Shown: piece by piece, positions 31,212 through 41,979 of the stretch
Numbering within the stretch: position 1 is the first letter of the stretch
Layout: each line of letters opens with the position of its first letter
Source of the DNA: Azolla caroliniana
Taxonomy: Eukaryota; Polypodiophyta
Direction: 5' to 3'
Assembly: GCA_043228905.1 (NCBI GenBank)
Contig: JBHGNT010000021.1
Coordinates: 6,510,001-6,574,000 of the forward strand
DNA length: 64,000 bases
The notes under the pieces: model-generated
What the model was told of the DNA's origin: nothing
What the model saw: only the letters and a program-made list of their open reading frames with translations
The model's database searches: none
Program-made: the position numbers and the translations under genes

Positions 31212-33132
31212 TGACCTAAATTATATTGATTTTTAGCAATGGCAACAACTTCTAGGCTTTCAAAAAAGCTTAAATAATAGACACGCCAAACTTACAAAAG
31301 GATGTTCAAAATTTACAAATGAACTTAGCCATCATTTATAGATATTCGTAAATTGACATTTGAAGTAAGATATAATATGTATAGTTCATGTCTTAGAACA
31401 TTCACTTCCCAAAGATATGCCATCATTCTCAGACTCATCCGATGAGGTAGACGAGCTTTGTGAGGTCTCATCCTCTTCATCACTTGCAACCAATGCATTG
31501 TCTTCATCTAATTGCAATCCAACCTCACCATGATTATGACACATACTCCTCCAGTGAGTGGTGATGAGTCCTTGACACCATTGATGGGGCACCAATGTTC
31601 CATTGAAATGGATATTCGAAGGGCCAATATCTAGCCATGTAGTTATCCAAAATCGTATGCTAGTGACTGAGACATCCCACCATTCAATATTCTGATCACC
31701 AACATACTTCTTGGTGCACTCAATATTTTTTTGTTTGGTTTCAAGGCATCGCATCCAATATCTTTTTTGTTCATCAATCAAAATACCAGGAGCCAATTTT
31801 TATGGTCGTCATATGGCATTTGTTCCACACCATCGATTCCTATTGAGAAACGAATCGTTAATTCATAAGAAAAGGAATATGTTGAAACACACAACTCGAA
31901 AACATAGAAAATAGTGTACACAGATTTAACGTGGAAACCCTCAAACGGAGAAAACCACGGAGAACGGAGGTTCACTATACAATGGATATACAATGACGAG
32001 ATCAAAGTACAACACTCTCTACACAGAGTGTAACAACCGCGTGGGGCTCTTGGCGTATGTTGTTACAGAACATAGCTATGGCGCTGCTCGCTCTATCTTC
32101 TCTCGTTCATATTCTTCTCTATTGCTATCTCAAACAGAGGATACAACTATTTTGTATCTCTACATAGTTTGCCCTAGGTATATATATACTAATACATGGT
32201 ATTGGCTATTTACAAATGTAGCCCCCACTACACATCACTACTATTATTATATATAATAATAAGTAGCCATAAGCCGACTCTAGGGTCAACTGTCCAGTCG
32301 GTTTGACTAGTCTGCCTGGTCATTGACCATCCGGTCAGCCCTACTAGTCGGTCATGTCTTCGACTTGGATCTCCTTTCTATAGACTCACACAGTCGACTT
32401 TCTCGCAGTCGACTCTTCAACCATCGGTACTCGGCTTGAACAGTTGGTTCCTCCTAGTCTTCGATTGTCGGCACTTCTTGGCCCGAACAATCGGCTCCTC
32501 CCATTGGAGGGACATATTCCTACCAATTCCCACATATGGAAAATGCAAGAAAAGAGTACAACCCTCTGGTGCCTCCCATTGTGAACTAGATGAATATTGT
32601 TTGGAATACAACGTCCAGTTGTGGCTCCCCGAACTTCTTTTTATGAGGAAGACATGGTTAAAACTTATATTATTTAACGGTGCAAGAACCCTACCTTCAG
32701 TTCCATCACTATACATGTAAAAACGTTTAAAATCATAAACTTCATTCAAATAATGTACTTGTGGGTTTGGAGTATAAGTTTCACTGATAATCTTTGATAG
32801 CATAGGAAGTGTGAAAGCATCACATCTCGCTAATTTCTTTGAGAATCTACTAAACATTTGATCAATATGATCATGGGTATGACCAACTAGTAACAAATTG
32901 ACCGACCTTTTTATAAAATATACCCCTCTCTATTAGCATGATTAAATAACCAAACACAATTGAGTTTTTGTTTTCACTTGCTGTCTTGTCGAGTTGCATG
33001 TACAGAACTGGCGGGAGAATACCTTGCCAACATTGTAACACTCTTTAAATGACTGTGATTGTAAGATTTGGGTTGTTGTGGATATTAGGATAAGTTCAGA
33101 ATACTTGAGGCCATATTGTTTGACAATAGGTC
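31212..33132 (-). pseudogene. Transposase-like remnant of element 3
   Basis: Minus-strand homologue of the transposon 1 gene: 33132 to 32531 covers the segment with LLVGHTHDHIDQMFSRF and EVYDFKRFYMYSDGTEGRVLAPLNN. After a solo LTR, 31796 to 31386 has DEQKRYWMRCLETKQ and the acidic tail LDEDNALVASDEEDE. It retains the Gln codon that is a stop in transposon 1. The SH3/PWWP-like segment of about 160 residues is deleted between TTHWR and CHNHGE, and several frameshifts are present. The N-terminal half is lost at the junction with gypsy E. Confidence 0.75.
31841..32525 (-). repeat. Solo copia-type LTR
   Basis: 685 bp flanked by ATTCC (31836-31840 and 32526-32530). On the minus strand it starts TGGTAGGAATATGTCC and contains the GGTTTTCTCCG / GGGTTTCCACGTTAAA block typical of copia LTRs. 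No internal region remains, so it is a solo LTR left by LTR-LTR recombination. Its family is different from copias 1-4. Confidence 0.75.
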
Positions 33133-34585
33133 AACGAGATAACCAAAAGTGGCTGAGCCGCCCAAACAAAGCAACCCGGAAGAAAAGATGATTGATGATG
33201 ACATCATCGAAGAACTGGCGAAGAAGTTTGAGACGGTCACGCTAGCCAACATGTATCGTTGGGGCCCCAAAGGAAAAGAACCCTTTAGATGCGTGTGGTG
33301 TGATAGCATGGACCACATGAGAAGGGATTGTTTGAGCCTTTGAGACGCCATTCGACAAAATATCCTATACATGGATGGCAACATGATCTGCTTGAATGAA
33401 ACCAGAAGAACCCTGCGAGTGAATTTCGGAAGAGGAGGAATGAAGAAAGCTATGGAAGATGCCGAGGCGACTCATGTGGATGCAATGCACTATGCTGCAT
33501 TGGCCGGAATAAGAGTCGGGAAAGACAAAACTGAAGCTGCTAGAGTGGGAGCAAAGTTTTGGTCTACCATTCTCGAGTATGAGAAGAAGGGAAAAGTCAC
33601 TTCGAATGAAGTAGAGCTTGCGGACCGAAGTGTGCAAAGTATAACCGGATGGTCGGATCCAGTGGATGAAAACACCATACTCGCGGAAGTGATGTGTAAC
33701 GACCACAAGGTGTTCGTGGATGAAAAGAGAAAAAGAATGGAAGGGCAAGACAACCCGTCAAAAAGACATGAAACAAGGAGCGCAAAAAAGAAAGAAGATG
33801 TAGAAGCAAGTCAAGCTTTGCGAATGGAGGAAAGAGAATCAAGCCGAAAAGGGGAGTCGAGGAGACGAGTCAAAGAAACGGTTCGGCAGATGAGGGTTGA
33901 TGTCGAAGACCCTGCTCAAAAGACAAGAACTATGCCTACCTATAAGCTAAGGTCGAACATAGAGCAGACGACAGATATGAAGAAGATTCTCGAGGAATGT
34001 TTTCTTGATAGCCACGTGACCTTGTCCTTGAGGGAATTTCTCGGCATTATGAAGAAGGAATTCCATGATACGATTGTGGACCTTGTAAAGAGAAAAAGGC
34101 AAGAGTCGAACGAGGAAGAAGAGAAGCCACTAAAAGCAAAAACAACAACGGAGACGCCGGTGAAGATCGGGGAGAAGAAAGAGACCGTGGTAGCCTTGAT
34201 TGACCATGGCTCGGAGATCAAGCTCATGTTAATCGAGTTCTACAAAAAAGGAAGATGGCCAATTAATAAAAACCATGGATGGAAGATCCGAGTGGCAACA
34301 AAAGCCACATAGGACTTGTACGGAGCTTGTCCCAATCTTAAAGTCACGATTGGGGATGTAGAGATGGATCCACACTTCTTCGTGCAAGAATCGGCTTCGC
34401 ATCTTGTCATCCTAGGACAACCATATATCACATCATCCCGGATGGAGACCAAGGTGTTCGATAATGGAGCAGCCTTCACGCAAGTCAAGAGTCTTGACAG
34501 TCAAAAATCTGTTCAATTCCTAATGGTGCGAGCTAATCATGAAAGGAACCGAGATAACCTTGGAGGAGAATCCTCGGATTTTTAG
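33133..34585 (+). pseudogene. Element E gag-protease (truncated)
   Basis: Starts mid-gag with KVAEPPKQSN, a CCHC-like knuckle CVWCDSMDHMRRDC (about 33290), then a TGA where A has an Arg codon, and a 313-codon open frame (33371-34312) rich in Lys/Glu. A retropepsin-like site LIDHGSEIKLM lies at about 34196; the usual D-T/S-G is D-H-G in this family. A TAG at 34310-34312 interrupts before LVILGQPY. The frame ends at TAG 34583-34585 inside GGATTTTTAG, where the pol frame continues at -1. Confidence 0.75.
34576..34585 (+). promoter_or_regulatory. Candidate -1 frameshift site, element E
   Basis: GGATTTTTAG: the gag-protease frame reads GAT TTT TAG and the -1 frame reads GGA TTT TTA and stays open into pol. 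The same string sits at the same junction in C (41970) and A (53051, minus). Confidence 0.6.
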
Positions 34586-36076
34586 ATCGGACTATTGAAG
34601 CATGGGGCACAAATAGTCCGAGCGATTACAAGTCCCCACAAGAAAGTAGAGCACGTGGATTGCAAGGAGAAGCAACATGTGTCACACCTAGTGGCACATG
34701 TAAACTAACACTACTCAACAAGAAGGACAAGCGTCAAATACAAGACTTCGGGAAGATGCTGAAAGAAGAAAACATAATAGAAGAAGAAGAATTCGTGACT
34801 CATATTATGGAAGAAGCCTCATTTAACGACACCATCGGTGAAATCGAGGAAGTTGTGGACTTGAGTTATCTTCACGATCAACATGTGATTTCGGTTAACT
34901 CCGTCAACATGTACGCTATCATCAATGAATATCATCGAAGCATCTTGATGGAGGAAGATGACATCAACACAAAATATAAAATGGTGGATAGAAAGATCAA
35001 GACAATTGTGGTCCCGCTACCGAAAGACAGTTGGCAGAAGATGAAGGAAGTCGCTAATGATCCAAGCTTAAGGGATCCAAAGGCAATAGGTCATGTCTTC
35101 ATTGAAGAGACGAAAGGGAAGCTATGACTTGGAAGGGAGAACTCCCTCCTCCCTGAAGAGGAGCGAATGTACCGCGGAATGCTTGAGAGACATGGGAAAG
35201 CCTTTGCCTTCTCTCCACAAGAGACCGGATGTGCCGACCCAAAGATTATAGAGCCGATGGTGATATTTACGGTGCCTCATGTACCTTGGAACCTCAAGTT
35301 GATACCAGTTCCAAGAGCTCACATTCCAAAGTTGATTGAGATTCTAAAGGAAAAGGTTAAGAGGGGGATTCTTGAGCCGTCCAATGCTCCCTACTCCAAT
35401 AGATGGTTTACGGTGCCGAAGAAGAACGAGTCCTTACGCATTATTCAAGATCTCCAACCCGTCAACAAGGTGACGTTCCGAAATGTTGGAATCAGTCAAA
35501 GTGTAGATGAATTTGTTGAGGCCTTCACGGGAAGATCAATCTATTCGATTGGTGATCTCTACTCAGGCTATGACCAGTTTCAATTGGTCGTCGATAGTAG
35601 AGACATAACGACAATGAGGACGACAATCGGGTTGGTAAGGATGTGCACCTTACCCCAAGGTGTGACAAACTCCGTAGCCCACATGGTGAATGCCCTGAAC
35701 AAAGTGTTGAAGGATTGTATCCCTAATATCATAATGCCCTTCTTTGAAGACATTCCGATCAAAGGATGCTTGGGGGAAGAAAAAGATGAATCGAAAGATC
35801 GAGATGGATGTCGGAGATTTGTATCAAACCATATAGAAGATTGTGACAGAGTGCTACAAAGATTAGAAGGACCCAGACTTACATTCTCCGGAGAAAAGTC
35901 GACATTCGGCCAACGCCAAGTCCTAGTAGTGGGACATCTTTGCGGACCATACGGATGGAGACCCTCTCCTAAGAAGGTGAATGCTATTCAAGAGATGTGA
36001 GAAGAATGTATATCCCAGACAAAGGTGCGAAGATTCTTGGGATCATGTGACTTTTATCATATATGGATTCCGCACT
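34577..36076 (+). pseudogene. Element E reverse transcriptase, first part of pol
   Basis: The pol frame begins at the frameshift site (TIEAWGTNSPSD), has a TGA at 35125-35127, then a 277-codon open stretch with RT motifs: KVKRGILEPSNAPYSNRW, YSIGDLYSGYDQFQL, LPQGVTNSVAHM. The catalytic box reads MPFFEDIP where element C has MPFLDDIP, so the first Asp of the DD pair is lost. A TGA at 35998-36000 follows, then the frame is cut by element A at 36080. Confidence 0.8.
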
Positions 36077-36080
36077 ATGT

Positions 36081-37161
36081 TGTTGTGAAGATCCGTCACT
36101 ACGTGCAGATCGTGAGGTGGAACCGCCGGGGTTCTAGACTGGAAGGATTCGAAGTTTGCACTAACTTTAGCGAGAAAGTATTTAAGATAGATTGAGTGAG
36201 ATTGATATAATGAAAAAGAGATATTGAGATAAAGATTGAACTTTTAACTTTTAGATTTAAGAGAGAAGATACATCAACAATAGGATTACAAGTTTCTTAT
36301 TTTTCCCAAATTTTTCATTAGTTTCATTTGCTTGATTCCTCCTTTCTTTTATAGATGCCCCCATGCATATGGTGCATGTGAGGGTGCAAGACATGCACGT
36401 AATGCATGAAATGCATGCTTGCCATGTCATCATCTAAGCTCTCATGTATGAGAATTTACATGTAAAAGTATAATGATAAAAATATAGCTTCTAAGGAAAT
36501 GACTTGGCTTAGTGATAAGTATATTGCTTCCTATCTTGGAGGTGTAAGGTTCAAGCCTTTCTCACATTCCTTTTAAAACAGAAAATACTACTAGGCTTTT
36601 GGTCTTGTATTTACACCGAAAATCTTCAAAACACCATGCACTGCTATCAATCGACCGATCTGTCTGTCCGGTCCCGTCTGTCCCGACCGGTTCAATCCGA
36701 TCCCGATCCGATCCTATCCGTCGCCATCCGGTCCCGGTCTGAGTCGTTGGTTGCCATCTCGCCGTCTCTGGTCGGCCAAAACCTCTACACATAGTTAGGC
36801 CACACCCATTCATCCGGTTATTTTAGCTCAAGTCACCTTGAACATTCTATGATTCACTCATAAACACAAAATAATAGATTTTGGCCCTGCTTATATCTAT
36901 GTGGAATATCTCGTAGTTTTGTTTTTTTCTCTTCTTCTTCGCAAACTTCATACTCACATAACTTGCCACTTAGTTTTCCGTTTCTTATGTGGTAAAGTGT
37001 ATTCGAAAGCTCTTGAAGACCTCCATTTTTTTGTACCAAGATATTAAACTAGTATAAAATAGTATCTTCACTATTATTATTTTATGTTTTGTGTGAAGAA
37101 CCACACTCGATTTTATACATTCCATTCAATTTTCACACTGTTGGCGAAAATCTTTATGACA
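36081..37161 (-). repeat. 3' LTR of element A
   Basis: About 1081 bp, plus strand TGTTGTGAAG .. TCTTTATGACA. The minus strand has CTATAAAAG near 36352. A tRNA-like A/B box pair lies at 36505-36557. It carries C-to-T changes relative to the other LTR at both ends. The polypurine tract GGTTTGGTGGGGGTGGA (minus strand) is directly inside. Confidence 0.8.
36505..36557 (+). repeat. tRNA-like boxes in the 3' LTR of element A
   Basis: TGGCTTAGTGA (A-box-like) and GGTTCAAGCC (B-box-like); counterpart of 57475-57527, with the A box carrying one G-to-A change. Confidence 0.45.
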
Positions 37162-37229
37162 TCCACCCCCACCAAACCACACATCCTCCGGTATGTGCCA
37201 AGAAGAGAGAGTGTGAGATTTCAGCTACG

Positions 37230-39168
37230 ATGATCAATTAGATTCCTCCACGTCCTCATGTACATAACTGAAGTTTCTAGGTTCCCTCCTACTATCTTCA
37301 TCATCGAGGTGATCGAGGTCAGGATCCTCGTCTTGTCTTTTCTTGAAAATCTGTACTCTTTTTCCCGCAATGGGTATGGCCAACCTTGATCCATCTAGGA
37401 CCGCAAGGTGGTATGTGACATTGTCGTTGGCACTTATCACTACTTACGGTCTGAACAATGTTCTTGCAAACTTTCTAGTTACACTGTGTTGATTGTCAAG
37501 GGTGTTGTCGTAGAACAATACCCAATCTCCTTCTTCGATCTTCTTGGGACGCAGTCGATGCGTTTTGTCGAACTGAATTTTGTTCTTCACTTGGGGTGCC
37601 TCCACCATCTTTCGCGCTTTTTCTAGATCTTCCGGTCTCCTTTCAAGTTGCCTTATCCGTGCCGCTAAAAATTCTTCTCGGCTCATCTCGTTCTCCCATG
37701 GTATCTCTACCCATGAGGCGATCGTCCTTTCGATGGGCATTACCGGCTTTTGTCCATATATAAGCTCCATTGGTATATATCCTGTCACTGAACTATGTGT
37801 ACAGTTTTGTCGGCCCACAAGGCATAGGGCAATAGTCGTGGCCAATTCCCGACTTGACCATTGCATGCTCGTACAATGGTTTTGACAATTGGTCCATGCC
37901 CTCGCTCGATCTTCCCATTCACTTCTGGATTGTAGGCAGTCGTGAGGGAGAGCTTCATGCCTAGTCGTTCGAAGAGCTCCGTTGCTTCGTGTGCATCCAA
38001 CTCCCCTCGGTCGGCCACTATCTTTCCCACACATCGATATCGGTAGACAACCTCTTCGAGTAGAAATTTGCAAACTGTTGACGTCGTCTTATTTGTCAAG
38101 GCCTGTCCTTCTACTTGATTTGTCAAGTCTTCTCTTGCTAGAGCTAAGTACTTCATTTATTTTACTCCCATTGGCATCGAGACCAGATCCACCATCCATT
38201 TGAAGTGTATGGTGAGCGGGTATGTCGGCGGTAGCTCATCACGATGACGTATATTCGAATGTACTTGGCAAGTTTCTCATGTGAACATGAAATGGAGTAC
38301 ATCTTTATACATGCTTTGCCACCAATATTTCTCCTTCCACTTTTCGAATGTCACCCATGTTCCTCTATGACCTACCCAAGGACTCTCGTGGAATTCAGTC
38401 ATAAGTGTCACTTGCTCTTCTTTATTTACCACCACTCGACGTGGCATTCCTGTCCTTCTTTTTGGGTGTCGCCAAAGGAATCCTCCCCTCATGAAGTATT
38501 GGTAAACTTTCTTCCAGATTCGTAGAGCCTCCTCCTTCGTCAATGAAGTATCCATCGTCATTGTTCTTAACAATTTGCCAATAAGTAACCACTCTCCTTC
38601 GTACTTGTCCTCGTTGAAGGTGTGGAGGGTTAGCGTGCCCTTGGCTTCCACCGATAGTCGAGCCATTTTGAAGAAGTCGAGGGTGATGTCATCATCATCC
38701 AAAACCATGTCACCTTCATTCTCAAATCTTGCCCTCAACAACATGTCCGCCATGGTGTTCTTCTTCCCTGCAATATGGCGGATCTCTGGGCTTAAAGACT
38801 TGATATAGGTGATCCACCTTAGCATAGCTAGATCTGGGGTCGCACATCCTGAGATCATCCTGAGAATTGGGAGACAATCTGTCTCAATTATCACTCCCAA
38901 CCCGATCAGGTAGTCTTTGTCTGTCTTCAATGTTGACACAATACCCCAAAGTTCCCACTTGACTTGGGCGTATCCTCGTTGTCGTTCGCTAAGAACCTTT
39001 GCTCCGAACCGGATGACATACCATGCATTATCTTCTCCTTCTTGGTTGATGACCCACCTGATTCCGGTTGGGCTCGTATCTACAGTCACATAAATTGGCT
39101 TCCCTTTAGTATAGTCGTCCTTTCTTAGTGCTGGAGCTTCAAGAAGTAGTTTCTTCAATCTTCGCATC
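37230..39168 (-). pseudogene. Element A RNase H and integrase
   Basis: Minus strand: 39236-38277 encodes RNase H (PIYVTVDTSPTGIRWVINQ; ETDCLPILRMISG; HIAGKKNTMADMLLRARF) and the integrase N-terminal region (FHESPWVGHRGTW). Then 38156-37444 holds the integrase core with ADRGELDAHEA and YNPEVNGKIERGH, and the C-terminal DNA-binding part (RLRPKKIEEGDWVLFYDN). Frameshifts split the core from the C-terminus. The first few codons of the open frame lie in the LTR of element C, which inserted at ACGT 39169-39172. Confidence 0.8.
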
Positions 39169-39172
39169 ACGT

Positions 39173-39901
39173 TGTCGTAGTGTAATTGCATACTACGTGA
39201 AAATTGCATTTTTATCCCTCCAGATGGAACTGGCAAGGAGGAACCGGTAAGGAGGAACCAATGAGAACCGGATCAAGCAGAACCGGCAAGAGCCAATAAA
39301 GAAGGCCAGTGAGAGTCTCTCACCGGACGAAGACACAAATTTGTAAATAGAAGAAAAGATCGTTACATGCATGGGGCAAGATTCAAACCTTGTACCTCCA
39401 TGTTAACGATTTTTAAGCCTTACCACTATACTAGCATATTATGAATTTTAAAGTTATACTAAACTTTATCCCATGTAAATGTTCTAGATATGCATGGTAC
39501 AAAAAGTTAAAAGAAAAGATGGGATAGAAAGCTAATCATGCACATGTAGTGTGAATGAAAACTAAAATTAGGAAAAGCATGATGCTTGCATGTGATAAAC
39601 TTAGACTCTTCCAACAATATATAAGGAAGAGAGAAAGATGTATAGTGGTTGTTGATTATTTTACAAGGGTTGATTAATATAATATATTCGTGGGATTCAC
39701 GAATTTGCTAACTAATTTTCTCTCTTAATCTGAGTACTCACTAATACACTATACTCGTGGGATTCACGAGATTTTCATATCTTTCTTTCTTACAATATAT
39801 TTCATATTCTTAATTGCCTTAGAATTTTCTTTTCTCCTAGTCCAAAACCTCAGTGGTTCCCGCCCGACTCACGCAATGATCTGGAGCCGAAAGGCACGAC
39901 A
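39173..39901 (+). repeat. 5' LTR of element C
   Basis: Starts TGTCGTAGTG, ends GGCACGACA. ATATATAAGG near 39617 is a TATA-like box. A tRNA-like B/A box pair on the minus strand lies at 39379-39433. The 3' copy has about 26 bp more, chiefly a segment near 45907-45935 missing here. Confidence 0.9.
39379..39433 (-). repeat. tRNA-like boxes in the 5' LTR of element C
   Basis: On the minus strand TAGTATAGTGG (A-box-like) is followed by AGGTACAAGGTTTGAATCT (contains the B-box-like GGTTTGAATC). The layout and the GGAGGTACAAGGTT block resemble the boxes in the element A LTR. The copy in the 3' LTR lies at about 45778-45833. Confidence 0.5.
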
Positions 39902-39905
39902 CATT

Positions 39906-39923
39906 TGGTGAACCCGACGTGAA
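39906..39923 (+). promoter_or_regulatory. Primer-binding site of element C
   Basis: TGGTGAACCCGACGTGAA four bases inside the 5' LTR; identical to the sites of A, B and F and complementary to plant tRNA-Trp as remembered. Confidence 0.75.
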
Positions 39924-41979
39924 CACGGGTGGCAAGGAGATGGAAAATCAATCGGAGGCTAACAACATGATGATGATGTTTGAGCGGATGCTTCAAGAAC
40001 AACGTGCGATGTCGGAGATAGCGGCGGCAGTAGAGCGGCTCGTGCAACGGATCGGGCAATTCAACGGAAAGGACGTATCACGCTATCTTCGGGACTACAA
40101 GGCGGAAATGCTACAGTGCGGGATTTTGGTAGGACTGCAAGGGACATCGTTCAACCGGGTGGCTACCGACAGGCTTCAAGCAAGTATCCACAGGCTATGA
40201 CAACAAAATCCGACGTGGGAAGCATTTGAAGAGGCGCTAAAGACCACGTTCGCTATCGAGGACTCCTCCAAGGCAATGCGGAGAGGATTCGAGGATTGGG
40301 TGGAAACGCCAGACAAGGGGATGAAGGTCCTCGATGTGTTTTCAGCATTCGAAAGTCGGTTCGGGAGGTTGTGTGCGAGAGATCAAGCTATCCTCGCACC
40401 GGACAAAGTTATCATGTTCTTATGAGCCGTAGACGTCCGGGACCAGAAGGATCTTGGAGTGCTTCTAGAGGACACGACTACCAAGAGTGGGCTCTCCGAA
40501 ACGTGGGAAAGCATGCGGGATATCGTCGCGCGATACACAAAGAGGGGGCAATGGCTTGCCAACGAAGAAAAGAGGGTTTCAAAACCAATTCCGAAACCGA
40601 GATCCGGATTGGAAGACCATCAACCGCGGGCTCGGGAAGCTACGACCAAGAAGGGAATCGACGCAACTACGGTGGAGCAGTTGCTGAAGGAGATGGAGAA
40701 TCTAAAAACCGTGATGGTGAAGAAGTCGGATGACCGTCCCACAAGTTCCAAATATATGGACTGTTGGTGCATATGGTGCGATAGCACCGAGCATGATTGG
40801 AGGGATTGCGACGAGCACAAGGAAGCGCTATGACGGGATCTTATCTACTATGAGGGAAATCGGATTCATTTGATGGACTCTTGGAAGCCGGTCCGAGCGA
40901 ACTTCCGAAAAGGCGGCATGAAGAAGGTCCTAGAGGAGGAAATAGTGGCGAAGAGCAATTACGCGACAACCGCGGGAATACGTGTCAGGGAGTCATCTGG
41001 AGTATTTAAGGTGTCTTTTTGGCTGGAAGTGCTAGAATACACCGAGAAAACTGACTCCAACGAGATCCGAAGCACCGTGGAAGGCATTCGAGAAGCTATG
41101 GGATGGGAGTGCCCCGTCGATAAGAATAGCGTATACACCCTATGTCAATTACATGAGGTGTATGTGGACGAGAAGCGACGACACATGGAGGATGAGGTCG
41201 GACCATCGAAGACACCTGAGAGCTGGAACTCTGACGGAAGAGGGAAACGAAAAATGATTCCAACATTCAAACTCACTTCGGACATCGAGGAACGGACGGA
41301 CATAAAGAAAGTGTTCGAGGAGAGAATCCTCGACAGCCGAGTAGATTTTTTGCTTCGGGAACTACTCGGAATAGCAAAAAAGGAGTTCCATGATCTTCTT
41401 GTGGATCTCATGAAAAGAAAAAGACAAACTACAGAGGAAAATGCGCCGATGGAGAATGCAAATACCGTTTTGATGAACGACACCGAAGAGGAGGACGAGA
41501 TTCTGAATTCCCACTATACAATGCCACACTAGGCGCGTGAAACTACCAAGACTCCGGTCTGAATCGGCAACATCAAAGAGCCCGTGCTAGCATTGATTGA
41601 TCACAGATCGGAGATCAATTTGATGTCTAAGGAGTTCTACCGGAAGGGGAAGTGGCCTATTATCACCAATCATGGATGGAAGATCCGGGCGGCCACTAAA
41701 GCAACGGAAGATCTATTTGCGGCTTGTTCGGATGTGATGGTGAAGATCGGGGATGTTGAGATCGACCAAAATTTCTTCGTACAAGACGAGGTCTCCGTGA
41801 CCCTCGGGCAACCCTTTATCACGGCTTCACGAATGGAGACGAAGGTGCTCGATAGCAGTGCGGCTTTTGCATGAATTCGGAGCCAAAACAGAGGGAGATC
41901 CGTCCAATTCCTAACGGTGCCAGCAAATCATGAAAGGAACAAGAGAGATCTCTTGTCCCAAACTAGAATGGATTTTTAG
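39919..41979 (+). pseudogene. Element C gag-protease with five in-frame stops
   Basis: A single frame from 39919 encodes a Met-rich N-terminus, IGQFNGKDVSRYL, a CCHC-like knuckle CWCIWCDSTEHDWRDC (about 40768), a Lys/Glu-rich middle with KMIPTFKLTSDIE, and the protease-like LIDHRSEINLM (about 41591; the Gly of D-H-G is Arg). Stops: TGA 40198, TGA 40423, TGA 40831, TAG 41530 and TGA at about 41872. Alignment with A and E supports Arg (CGA) at three of the TGA positions. The frame ends at TAG 41977-41979 within GGATTTTTAG. Confidence 0.8.
41970..41979 (+). promoter_or_regulatory. Candidate -1 frameshift site, element C
   Basis: GGATTTTTAG at the gag-protease/pol junction, as in E and A; the pol frame is open across it at -1. 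Confidence 0.6.

Larger units (their letters stand above)
20459..33132. mobile_element. DNA element 3: decayed relative of transposon 1, interrupted by three insertions
   Basis: The left end (20459-20521) matches the left end of transposon 1 (AACACCGGGTCATTTGAAA then a C/T change, AGGTAATATGTC). The match resumes at 29979-30006 and 31212-31840, where the subterminal CATGCGTAAAG motif is shared, and at 32531-33132. Between these pieces lie element 2, a foldback element and a solo LTR. The right part encodes the C-terminal half of the transposase-like protein on the minus strand. The right TIR and everything beyond 33132 are missing, cut off by gypsy E sequence. No ParB-methyltransferase remnant is seen. 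Confidence 0.7.

Noticed and set aside
36505-36557. Functional tRNA gene
   Set aside because: Only A-box-like and B-box-like motifs are present; acceptor and anticodon stems do not pair and the A box has a change. Treated as a tRNA-derived fossil.
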